Source: DATLRC01 sp035534895 (GTDB lineage Bacteria; Patescibacteriota; Saccharimonadia; Saccharimonadales; UBA4665). Taken from it: DNA of 55,831 nucleotides. Every line of letters begins with the position of its first letter. The first letter of the stretch is position 1. The DNA lies in assembly GCA_035534895.1 (NCBI GenBank), contig DATLRC010000015.1, positions 1 to 55,831 on the forward strand, written 5' to 3'. The position numbers were made by a program, and so were the translations under genes. The notes beneath the pieces are model-generated. The model worked only from the letters and a program-made list of their open reading frames with translations, made no database searches and was not told the origin of the DNA. Of the stretch, positions 49,162-55,831 are shown in pieces.

Positions 49162-49728
49162 GTGACTGTTCAAAGCTTTGAGCGTAATCTAGCTCTTGGG
49201 ATAGCTAGCCCCTATTTAGATGTTTGTCTGCCGGCAGCCCTGGAGCAACTTTCCGAAGAATACAGCTACAGGCCAAAGGTTTACCGTGACCGAATCGAGT
49301 TTGTTAACTGGTGGGCTAATTTATCGAGGCCTCAAACATTTGAGTACATTGATCAATATGAAAACCACATGACAAGATTAGTCAGGCCGCTTGGGGGCTT
49401 AAGCTGTCAGGATTTAACATTTTCGACAGCCACTACACCTCTGGGGTGGACCCGTATTGTCAACCGCCATTTCCGTGAAGACCGGCGAGTGGCGGTCGAC
49501 ATTCGTATCGGCAGAAATAGACTGACGTCGCACACTGTCGGCTTGATTCCAACTGAAGAAGAGGGCTTTGTTAGATTAAAAAGTAGCTACCTACCGAGAG
49601 GTCTTGGGGGCGTCGTGCCCCTATCAAGAGTAGCTGAGCGAATGTATGTTTCTCCGGATGTTATAGAAAAACGATATCCGAAACATATCTTCGAAAACTC
49701 AAATATTATTTCGTTGCCTCCGGAATAG
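49162..49728 (+). CDS. Hypothetical 188-aa protein
   Basis: A GTG start 8 nt after a TACAGT box (49148-49153), with TTGCTT 17 nt further upstream, suggesting a leaderless mRNA. The protein is soluble, mixed alpha/beta and Arg-rich (WWANLSRPQTFEYIDQYENHMTRLVRPLGG, RVAVDIRIGRNRLTSH). No family is recognised. Confidence 0.55.
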   Translation: MTVQSFERNLALGIASPYLDVCLPAALEQLSEEYSYRPKVYRDRIEFVNWWANLSRPQTFEYIDQYENHMTRLVRPLGGLSCQDLTFSTATTPLGWTRIVNRHFREDRRVAVDIRIGRNRLTSHTVGLIPTEEEGFVRLKSSYLPRGLGGVVPLSRVAERMYVSPDVIEKRYPKHIFENSNIISLPPE

Positions 49729-49742
49729 TTCCTCTGGGCAAT

Positions 49743-50159
49743 CTACAAGCCCTCTTCGACAAAACGCCGTGACATGCGATCCTCGGCACCATCTAGCGGT
49801 ACACGGTAGCCTAAATGAGCTTCCAAAAAGACATCTATAGCAACTCTGGCGATATACAATTGGCTGTATAGCTGAAGCCGAACCAGTGGTTGATTGTTCA
49901 TGCGCTCAGAGAACGGTCTGGTTGAGAACTTATGTTTTAGGGCCAGGACTGGTTTATGAAGTTCTTGGGATATCTGTTGGATATTGTCTTCAACCTCTGG
50001 CTGATAATCAGTTAGTTCGGCTATCATGCCGTCCGCCTGATTAGCGTCTTTAAAACCTAAAATCGTTACCTCACGGTTTTGAAGATGGGTTAGAAGTTTG
50101 TCCAAAATTGCTTGATTTGAAAAGCCGGTTGAGCTTTCAGGGCTAAATATAACTTTCAT
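49743..50159 (-). CDS. Hypothetical 138-aa protein
   Basis: A soluble protein: MKVIFSPESSTGFSNQAILD..., then VTILGFKDANQADGMIAELTD and a helical C-terminal half (LQLYSQLYIARVAIDVFLEAHLGYRVP). No motif is recognised. It is convergent with the 188-aa gene. Confidence 0.5.
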   Translation of the reverse strand: MKVIFSPESSTGFSNQAILDKLLTHLQNREVTILGFKDANQADGMIAELTDYQPEVEDNIQQISQELHKPVLALKHKFSTRPFSERMNNQPLVRLQLYSQLYIARVAIDVFLEAHLGYRVPLDGAEDRMSRRFVEEGL

Positions 50160-50232
50160 ATGACTACTACTATAACAGAGCTGAGCACCACTTAAGAGTC
50201 GGGTAGCCCGGGCTTAGGCAAGACCGGCATCC

Positions 50233-51069
50233 TTAATTAAGTTTTAGCGAGGCGAAAAGGTCTTGAACTGCGACTAAGGGAGCTGCGTTTTGCCAGGTTG
50301 CATTGCTAATACTTAAAGGAGTAGCACTTTGGGCTAAACAAGCACTGGTTGAACATTTGTAAAAACTGGCACTGATTACTGGATCGGCTGTGGCAGCAGT
50401 TATAGCATCACCTTTTTTAAAGCTTTGGGTGCCGGTAATCATCACTTCTTCAAAGCTGCCGGCAATGGGCGAACCATTTGTAAAATGGATAAAGCTAAGA
50501 AACGGATATTGGTATTGGGCTGATGTTGGTTGCTTGTAAGCAAACTGGATTGAATCTTGGGCAATTATCGGGCTGTTAGAGCTGAGTTCACTAATTGACT
50601 GGCTAGAGGGACGAATACTAACTACTATTTTGCCGGTAATTGTAGTCCCCGAGCTATCAGTTATGCTGATCAGTGGTGAAGTGACTGTGATCGGTTGATC
50701 TTGAGTATTATCGTTTGTGGCCGGTGTCACAGACCAGTTTGAAGGATAATCAAATTCAAGATTCAAGCTGCTGCCATTAGAGACATAATGATCAGTGGTC
50801 GTTGCGGCTGAGCTACTTGGTGGCGGATTTGGCTGAGCCTTAACTAAACTGGTTGTCGTTTTGGAAGACACTTTTCTTGGAGCTTGATGGCGGCCAAGCC
50901 AGTAGGCCCCTAAAGCGGCTAAGACAATAATCAGGCCAGCCACTAAAAGCCATAACCTGTTTTTTGATCTGTGATTTAGAGCTTTAGCGTCTGGTCGAGC
51001 TTGTTGGTCATTGGCTTGTGGTGGTTGAGGCTGCAGTAGCGGTGGACTTTGATTGACTTGGTGTTCCAT
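50233..51069 (-). CDS. Membrane-anchored PsbP-like hypothetical protein
   Basis: A 278-aa protein. A Pro/Gln-rich N-terminus, one TM helix (about residues 38-58), a Ser/Thr/Pro linker and an external domain opening LNLEFDYPSNWSVTP, a pattern seen in PsbP-like surface domains, with two Cys near the C-terminus (KCSTSACLAQ). It resembles the protein at 36861-37514 in architecture. Function unknown. Confidence 0.55.
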   Translation of the reverse strand: MEHQVNQSPPLLQPQPPQANDQQARPDAKALNHRSKNRLWLLVAGLIIVLAALGAYWLGRHQAPRKVSSKTTTSLVKAQPNPPPSSSAATTTDHYVSNGSSLNLEFDYPSNWSVTPATNDNTQDQPITVTSPLISITDSSGTTITGKIVVSIRPSSQSISELSSNSPIIAQDSIQFAYKQPTSAQYQYPFLSFIHFTNGSPIAGSFEEVMITGTQSFKKGDAITAATADPVISASFYKCSTSACLAQSATPLSISNATWQNAAPLVAVQDLFASLKLN

Positions 51070-51112
51070 GCTTTTTAGTATACGCCTTAAGGCTTTGGCT
51101 TTCCGCTTCTTA

Positions 51113-52417
51113 TTATGGGGTCAGGCGGTTAAGATCGCGTGGAAAAAGAATTGCTTCTTTGATATTAGCCAGACCAATTACTTTTTCAGTTAGTCGGTCG
51201 ATACCAAAACCACAGCCTCCGTGGGCTGGCAGACCATGCTTAAAGGCGCTCAGGTAGTGACTGAAGCCAGGATCATCTGGGTCAATAGCGGCTGCTTTAA
51301 GTTGCTTAAGTAATTGAGGATAGCGATGTTCACGCTGGGGCACAGTAGCAATTTCAACGCCACGAAATAGTAGATCAGCTGAGCGAGCTGTGCTGTCTTC
51401 GTTAGCCATATGGTAAAACTTCATCTTGGCCGCTGGTAAGTTAGTGGCATAGACCGCCTCACAGCCGTCATGGAGTCGGGCATGTTCACAGATCCATTTT
51501 TCTTCTTCAGGCATAAGATCAAGTTCTTTAGTGGTGTCTCGGCCACTGGCTTGGCTGTACATTTTATGAATTTCGGCCATTGTGTAGTTTGGAAAATGAG
51601 GCTTGATGACCAGGTCCGGAGCATTAAGACTTTTAAGGTCATCGGCCTGCTCTTTGTAGGCTCTGGTCAATACCTTATAGACCATCTCCTGAACGATATC
51701 TAGGACTTCTTTGTGATCTTTAATGAAGCCAACCTCTATGTCCAGCATTGTCACTTCAGATACATGGCGTGTAGTAGCGCTCAGCTCAGCACGGTAAGCC
51801 GGGGCAATTTCAAAAACTCTCTCGAAGGCACCGACCATTATCTGTTTATATAGTTGTGGGCTCTGGGCCAGAGTAGCTTCTTTACCGAAATAATCTAGTT
51901 TAAAGACCTCAGCTCCGCCTTCGGCTGCACCAGCTACTAGTTTCGGGGTATTGATTTCTACAAAGTCGTTGTCATACAGAAAATCACGGATGTAGCGAGT
52001 TAGTTCCGAGCGCATACGGAAAATCTTTTGCTCCTGGAGATTACGCAAGCCAATTACCCGATTGTCGAAAAGTGTATCCAGATTTTCGGCTTTGTGGGAC
52101 AGAGGTTTGTCGATTTCAATAGGAGACTCTTCGGTGACTGGTACTAGGACGCTTAGCGAAGCATTGTGTAGTTCGGCCCCGCCTGGAGCTCGCGGTTCAC
52201 TCTTAACGGTTCCATCAACTGCTAAAACTGTGCCGCTCTGCAAGCCACGTAGCTTTTCAACTTCTGCTTTATCTTGGACTACCACCTGGATAAGTCCTTT
52301 GCGGTCGCGTATATTCAAAAAAGTTAAGCCACCCAGTAAGCGCTTTTTGTGTAGCCAACCTTCGACATGAATCTGGTGGCCATTATGTTCTTTGAGTTGA
52401 TTGCTTAAAATTCTCAT
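51113..52417 (-). CDS. aspS: Aspartyl-tRNA synthetase, archaeal type, probably non-discriminating
   Basis: A 434-aa class II synthetase: OB-fold with HVEGWLHKKRLLGGLTFLNIRD, motif 2 AYRAELSATTRHVSEVTMLDIEV and motif 3 GGCGFGIDRLTEKVIG, ending AILFPRDLNRLTP, the archaeal-type AspRS tail. It lacks the bacterial GAD insertion. His23 in GWLH and Pro75 in EPRAPGG match residues linked to non-discriminating enzymes (His/Pro versus Trp/Lys). It may therefore charge tRNA-Asn too, for amidation by GatCAB. Confidence 0.88.
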   Translation of the reverse strand: MRILSNQLKEHNGHQIHVEGWLHKKRLLGGLTFLNIRDRKGLIQVVVQDKAEVEKLRGLQSGTVLAVDGTVKSEPRAPGGAELHNASLSVLVPVTEESPIEIDKPLSHKAENLDTLFDNRVIGLRNLQEQKIFRMRSELTRYIRDFLYDNDFVEINTPKLVAGAAEGGAEVFKLDYFGKEATLAQSPQLYKQIMVGAFERVFEIAPAYRAELSATTRHVSEVTMLDIEVGFIKDHKEVLDIVQEMVYKVLTRAYKEQADDLKSLNAPDLVIKPHFPNYTMAEIHKMYSQASGRDTTKELDLMPEEEKWICEHARLHDGCEAVYATNLPAAKMKFYHMANEDSTARSADLLFRGVEIATVPQREHRYPQLLKQLKAAAIDPDDPGFSHYLSAFKHGLPAHGGCGFGIDRLTEKVIGLANIKEAILFPRDLNRLTP

Positions 52418-52539
52418 CTTGATTAATTCCTGCTAGTTAGAGCTTTGGGGAACATTTCTCTTTGGCTACTATTAAATCGAGGTTAAACATTAACTTTTAA
52501 AGAATGGTCCAACACTCAGCCAAAACACTCCTAACGCTG

Positions 52540-53583
52540 TTATTCTAGCACCTCTGGTACTGATTCGGATATAGTTTCAGCTTTAATCGGTTTGGGGCGG
52601 CGGTGTTTAGCTGCTACTGCTGAGCGCTGGTGGTGGTCTTCAAAGTCAGTCGTTTCCGGCAAGCCAGCTAGAGCGCACAAGATATCTTCCAAAGTGATGA
52701 TACCAACATAGTCTTCGGCACCATTAATGACCACCAGTAGGGGCTGTTGGCTTTGATCAAAAGCTTGCAGAGCCTCCGATAATGAATCATTTTCATGAAC
52801 ATAGGCGACTCTGGGTTCCATAAAATCAGCCACCTTACCGGCACTTTTAATATCTAGGCGTCGGCTCAAAAGGGTCCCGACTATCTGCTCCTTTTTGCCT
52901 TCATATACCGGGAAGCGGCTATGGCCACTGGCGTGCAGCTCATCAAGTAAAATGGGCCCGACAGCATCACTAGCACTTAAGGCTTTGACTTTTTTGCGAG
53001 GTACTAAAATGTCTCTGACGTGCCGTTTGCTAAAGCTGATTGCTCGCTCTACCCGATCTAAATCGGTTTGACTTAAACGACTATCTGGTTGCTGTTGTTG
53101 TCTATCAATTAATTCGGTTAAATCATCGGCTTCAAATAAACCGGTATGGTAACGGGCTGGGAAGTGATTTTGCCAAAGATTTGCTAGGCGTCTTAGCAAT
53201 GGCTGTAAGTAGTTAAGTACCCAGACAATGACTGGCGTTAACTGGCTGGCCAGAGTACTGCTGAATCGACTTATGCGGGCATTCGGTAACCACACAAAGG
53301 CTAACCAGAGCAACAAAGCAATGACTAGAAAACTAAAGTAGGGCGGTATAAGACGAGCCAATAATACAAAGCTGCCAGCAGCGCTCAGACCAAGCCATAA
53401 CCAAAGCAAGATCCTTAAACTAAGGCCATAGCTGACAGCTTGCCAGATTCTCTGTGCCAGTTGATCACCAATTTCGGCTTGTCTCTTTAGTTCATTGATT
53501 GGCAAACAAAAATAAACCTTACGCAGACTAACTGCTAATAAAACTAAGGCTACCAGGATAAGTGCCAGAATAAGACTAACCAT
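52540..53583 (-). CDS. CNNM/CorC-like protein with CBS pair
   Basis: A 347-aa protein: about three TM segments (residues 4-20, 50-80, 85-105) in a divergent CNNM (DUF21-like) region. It is followed by a CBS pair (VRDILVPRKKVKALSASDAVG, HSRFPVYEGKKEQIVGTLLSRR, VAYVHENDSLSEALQAFDQS, YVGIITLEDILCALAG). Relatives are linked to Mg/Co homeostasis. The CorC-HlyC domain is absent or lost. Confidence 0.8.
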   Translation of the reverse strand: MVSLILALILVALVLLAVSLRKVYFCLPINELKRQAEIGDQLAQRIWQAVSYGLSLRILLWLWLGLSAAGSFVLLARLIPPYFSFLVIALLLWLAFVWLPNARISRFSSTLASQLTPVIVWVLNYLQPLLRRLANLWQNHFPARYHTGLFEADDLTELIDRQQQQPDSRLSQTDLDRVERAISFSKRHVRDILVPRKKVKALSASDAVGPILLDELHASGHSRFPVYEGKKEQIVGTLLSRRLDIKSAGKVADFMEPRVAYVHENDSLSEALQAFDQSQQPLLVVINGAEDYVGIITLEDILCALAGLPETTDFEDHHQRSAVAAKHRRPKPIKAETISESVPEVLE

Positions 53584-53669
53584 ACTATTAATCTTACGAT
53601 TATTAGGTTACTTTGGCTACCTGCAGCTTGCTGTATACTAGAGCCTACTGAGAAAAGGAGTCAATATCT

Positions 53670-54314
53670 ATGAGCAAGCAATTTTGGGGAGCAATCATAG
53701 TTGTTCTAGCTATTTTAATTGGTGTCTTTAGCCTGACCCACCAGAAGCCAGTCAGCTCGAATACTAACTCTCAACCAACTCAACATATTGAAGGACAGGG
53801 CAAGAAGGGCGTAACGCTCATCGAATACGGTGATTACCAATGCCCTTATTGCGAAGAATATTATTCAACCGTTAAACAAGTTGAGCAGCAAAATGACCAA
53901 AATATTTTCTTTCAGTTCCGCAATTTTCCGCTAACCAGTATTCACCAAAACGCTTTTGCCGGTGCAAGGGCTGCTGAAGCCGCGGCTTTGCAGGGTAAAT
54001 TTTGGCAAATGCATGATGCTTTATACGATGTCTCTATCTGGCAACAGTGGACAGTAGCTGCTGACCCAACAGCTATTTTCGATCAATTGGCTCAACAGTT
54101 AGGGCTAAATGTTACTCAGTTCAAACAAGATTATGGCAGCGATAAAGTAAACAGCCTTATTAATGCCGATATGGCAGCTGGTAACAAACTGGGTATTAAC
54201 GGCACACCGTCATTTTTCCTAGACGGTAAACAGATTCAGGTTGCCAATGATCCGGCTGCTTTCCAAAAACTGATTGATGCTGAAATAGCTAACCACAGTT
54301 CTAGTTCTCATTAA
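53670..54314 (+). CDS. DsbA-family thiol-disulfide oxidoreductase
   Basis: A 214-aa protein. N-terminal TM/signal anchor (about residues 7-23), then a thioredoxin fold with helical insert: YGDYQCPYCEEYY (CPYC active site), FRNFPLTSIHQNAFAGARAAEAA and GINGTPSFFLDGK (cis-Pro). Extracytoplasmic disulfide formation is expected, matching Cys-containing envelope proteins here. GGAG lies 11 nt before ATG. Confidence 0.9.
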   Translation: MSKQFWGAIIVVLAILIGVFSLTHQKPVSSNTNSQPTQHIEGQGKKGVTLIEYGDYQCPYCEEYYSTVKQVEQQNDQNIFFQFRNFPLTSIHQNAFAGARAAEAAALQGKFWQMHDALYDVSIWQQWTVAADPTAIFDQLAQQLGLNVTQFKQDYGSDKVNSLINADMAAGNKLGINGTPSFFLDGKQIQVANDPAAFQKLIDAEIANHSSSSH

Positions 54315-54406
54315 CTAGCTTTGGGTGGAATTGCCAAAGAGTAGTTAACAAACTTTTTCTATAATGGCATACAAGCTAATAAATTTGTATGTGAATCAAG
54401 TTTTAT

Positions 54407-54679
54407 TTAAATCCTCTTTGGCGCCGTCTCATAGACTGTTGATCTGTGCTGGATAACAAACACTTTAACGCAATCCTCTTCAATCCTGAGCATTATCCTA
54501 TAGTCACCGACTCTAAGCTTCCGGTACCCTTTCAGTGATCGACGAAGTGGTCTACTATAGACTTCCGGGCGAGTCATCAGTTTTTTTTCGATAGCACTTT
54601 TTATTTCACTTTTCCAAGGCTCAAGGAGTTTAGGAAAGTCTTCTTTGACTACCTGCTCGCTGTAGAGAACTTGATACAT
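54407..54679 (-). CDS. RelE-family toxin
   Basis: A 90-aa protein: basic helix region, then PLRRSLKGYRKLRVGDYRIMLRIEEDCVKVFVIQHRSTVY, the RelE core with R-x-GDYRI and terminal HRxxVY. Its start directly follows the antitoxin stop (no gap). Confidence 0.9.
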   Translation of the reverse strand: MYQVLYSEQVVKEDFPKLLEPWKSEIKSAIEKKLMTRPEVYSRPLRRSLKGYRKLRVGDYRIMLRIEEDCVKVFVIQHRSTVYETAPKRI

Positions 54680-54904
54680 TTATTGTCCAAATACTTGAGA
54701 ATGTGTAAAGTAATTTGTGTCTTTTTGGTCTCTTTGAGTAGCAATTTTATCCCAAATCTCGTCTTCCTCAATTTCTAGGCCGATTTCAATTAAGCGCATT
54801 GCTTTGGTAGCAGTGGGCATGTGGTCCCTTTTAGATAAACGAGTCAGTGCTATTTTAACGTCGTTAGGAACACTTATATTAATACGCTGCTTTGTTGTAC
54901 TCAT
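54680..54904 (-). CDS. Ribbon-helix-helix antitoxin
   Basis: A 74-aa protein: QRINISVPNDVKIALTRLSKRDHMPTATKAMRLIEIG is a ribbon-helix-helix fold, and the acidic C-terminal part should bind the toxin. The -10 (TACACT) ends 6 nt before ATG (leaderless), and an 11-bp tandem repeat covers the promoter. Confidence 0.85.
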   Translation of the reverse strand: MSTTKQRINISVPNDVKIALTRLSKRDHMPTATKAMRLIEIGLEIEEDEIWDKIATQRDQKDTNYFTHSQVFGQ

Positions 54905-54908
54905 AGTT

Positions 54909-54938
54909 AAAGTGTATCAAAAGTGTATCAGTTGTCAA
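54909..54938 (-). promoter_or_regulatory. Leaderless TA promoter with tandem operator
   Basis: On the minus strand TTGACA (54938-54933), 16-nt spacer, TACACT (54916-54911), then 6 nt to ATG. AAAGTGTATCA is perfectly tandem-duplicated (54909-54919, 54920-54930) across the -10 and spacer, a likely antitoxin operator. Confidence 0.75.
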
Positions 54939-54940
54939 CT

Positions 54941-54965
54941 TGGCTGGGTAGGAGGGATTTGAACA
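54941..54965 (-). repeat. tRNA 3'-end-like remnant
   Basis: The reverse complement reads TGTTCAAATCCCTCCTACCCAGCCA, i.e. a T-loop-like TTCAAAT followed by an acceptor-like tail ending in CCA. The T-stem does not pair (TAGTG/CCCTC) and no full cloverleaf is evident upstream. Its tail CCCAGCCA recurs at 55801. It looks like a decayed tRNA end or attachment-site remnant. Confidence 0.4.
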
Positions 54966-55040
54966 CTAAAACCTCAAAGGTAGAGCAGCGTGCGATACTC
55001 TTGATCTTTCAACGTAGACGAAAAATACTCTGAAAATGTA

Positions 55041-55069
55041 TTGACAATAGATGTATAGTAAATTACTAT
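55041..55069 (+). promoter_or_regulatory. Promoter of BrnT-like TA locus
   Basis: TTGACA (55041-55046), 17-nt spacer, TACTAT (55064-55069), then ACTTTC and ATG. The 6-nt distance from -10 to start codon implies leaderless mRNA. Confidence 0.75.
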
Positions 55070-55075
55070 ACTTTC

Positions 55076-55363
55076 ATGGAATTCAGTTTCAGATTTAACG
55101 AAGAAAAAAATCAGTTGCTGAAAGCCACTAGGAATGTCAGTTTTGAGGAGGTTCTGATTTACATAAAAAGCGACGATCTATTAGCAAACATAGCTCATCC
55201 TAGCGCTAAAAGACCCAACCAGCGTTTATTCGTAATCAAAATTAATAATTATGTGCACTTAGTCCCATATATAATTAACCTACATAAAAAAGAAATATTC
55301 TTAAAGACCATATACCCAAGTAGAGAATTTACAAGAATTTATTTAAGAAGGAGTCGAATATGA
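55076..55363 (+). CDS. BrnT-like (DUF4258-type) toxin
   Basis: A 95-aa protein: FSFRFNEEKNQLLKATRNVSFEEVLIYI at the N-terminus and VHLVPYIINLHKKEIFLKTIYPSREFTRIYL at the C-terminus follow the BrnT/RelE-like toxin pattern. It overlaps by 4 nt a CopG/BrnA-like antitoxin gene (toxin first, as in brnTA). Confidence 0.75.
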   Translation: MEFSFRFNEEKNQLLKATRNVSFEEVLIYIKSDDLLANIAHPSAKRPNQRLFVIKINNYVHLVPYIINLHKKEIFLKTIYPSREFTRIYLRRSRI

Positions 55364-55674
55364 CACAAAATAACATTAACGATCCATTTACTAATTTAGT
55401 GCTTGATGAAGAAGAGCAACAAATTGAAGCAGCGATTGAGAGAGGTGAGTATGAAGAGCTCCCAGATTTCGAGGATACTAAAAAAATGCTTCAGGAGGCA
55501 GCCAGCAGGTATTTAAGCCTTAATAAAACTAAACCAATCACACTCCGCGTTAAACAGATAGACCTTATAAAAATTAAGGCGAAGGCTAAACGAAACAGTA
55601 TCCCTTATCAAACATTATTGGGAATTGCTATTCATGATTATGCTGAGGACAAAAAAAAGTTAGTCATTAAATAA
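55360..55674 (+). CDS. BrnA/CopG-like antitoxin
   Basis: A 104-aa protein: an acidic N-terminal half (NLVLDEEEQQIEAAIERGEYEELPDFED) should bind the toxin, and the C-terminal ITLRVKQIDLIKIKAKAKRNSIPYQTLLGIAIHDY is a ribbon-helix-helix DNA-binding segment. It overlaps the toxin gene by ATGA. Confidence 0.85.
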   Translation: MTQNNINDPFTNLVLDEEEQQIEAAIERGEYEELPDFEDTKKMLQEAASRYLSLNKTKPITLRVKQIDLIKIKAKAKRNSIPYQTLLGIAIHDYAEDKKKLVIK

Positions 55675-55800
55675 GGAAAGCGCCCAATTCAAAAGCGACT
55701 TGCAGTGGGTACTTTTATGACTACTACCTAGGTGGGTTCTCGACGCTCATGTTCGTCAACCTTTATTAATTATAGCTTGTGGATGATGCAAAATATTAGC

Positions 55801-55831
55801 TGGCTGGGACTATGGCCGGATTTTCGAACCT
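55801..55831 (-). repeat. tRNA 3'-end-like sequence at the window edge
   Basis: The reverse complement begins AGGTTCGAAAATCC and ends AGTCCCAGCCA, again like a T-arm plus acceptor tail with CCA. The T-loop appears 2 nt too long, so it is either a degenerate tRNA or a gene that continues beyond the window. It shares TGGCTGGG with 54941-54948, so the two bracket the BrnT/BrnA-like locus. Confidence 0.4.

Noticed and set aside
52418..52539. T-box or other riboswitch upstream of aspS.
   Set aside because: The gap is short and shows no T-box sequence or antiterminator-like hairpin.
1..55831. Alternative genetic code (TGA as Gly) as in some CPR lineages.
   Set aside because: pilM, pilN, pilO and others end at TGA exactly where overlapping downstream genes begin; reading through would break them.
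1..55831. CRISPR arrays, rRNA genes, transposases, integrases or a replication origin.
   Set aside because: No regularly spaced repeats, no rRNA-like sequence, no recombinase-like protein and no DnaA-box cluster were recognised.

Overview
The window looks like a chromosomal segment of a Patescibacteria/CPR bacterium, most likely Saccharibacteria (TM7). It combines a compact type IV pilus operon, RuvABC, LepA, MurJ, FtsH, TilS and an archaeal-type AspRS with many small single-TM proteins of unknown function. TGA is used as a stop (for example pilM, pilN, pilO), which argues against code-25 lineages such as Gracilibacteria and Absconditabacteria. The lineage call is inference from gene content; no 16S rRNA gene is present.

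Layout: (1) 1-5.3 kb, plus strand: tail of a pilin gene, terminator, three minor-pilin-like genes, then pilM-pilN-pilO and a small membrane gene, translationally coupled by ATGA overlaps. (2) 5.3-8.8 kb, minus: PH-domain membrane protein, ruvB-ruvA-ruvC, yebC. (3) 9.0-13.6 kb: tRNA-Lys followed by an accessory island with three toxin-antitoxin (TA) pairs, a frameshifted 2H phosphoesterase, a deoxyribosyltransferase-like gene and an alpha/beta hydrolase. Short copies of the tRNA-Lys 3' tail lie between its modules. (4) 13.9-17.3 kb: permease, membrane protein, RimK-type ligase with a retropepsin-like protease, and a tiny membrane protein. (5) 17.4-24.3 kb, minus: heat-shock cluster hrcA-orf-grpE-orf-orf-CIRCE-orf-dnaK, then NYN gene and dnaJ. 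(6) 23.7-30.6 kb, minus: gmk, lepA, murJ, ftsH (with a CIRCE-like site at its promoter), tilS.

(7) 30.7-36.9 kb: three Nudix genes, three tRNAs that all carry a CAT anticodon (elongator Met, Ile2-like, initiator fMet), a GH25-like extracytoplasmic protein, a His-rich anchored protein, a 29-codon gene with its own near-consensus promoter and terminator, a TA pair and an FtsB-like gene. (8) 36.9-54.3 kb: envelope and housekeeping genes (dus, ABC-2 exporter, MNT/HI0074 TA pair, murC, MazG-like, YrdC-like, large envelope protein, aspS, CNNM/CBS protein, DsbA-like) mixed with conserved-looking hypotheticals. (9) 54.4-55.8 kb: two more TA pairs flanked by tRNA-3'-end-like sequences.

Themes: TA modules are dense (seven pairs) and cluster downstream of tRNA 3' ends. 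Many accessory genes look leaderless, with the -10 box 6-8 nt before the start codon, while operonic core genes tend to have Shine-Dalgarno sites. The HrcA/CIRCE circuit appears to cover hrcA, dnaK and probably ftsH. The best candidate for an undescribed system is the tRNA-tail-punctuated cassette island at 9.0-11.7 kb and its possible counterpart at the right end.
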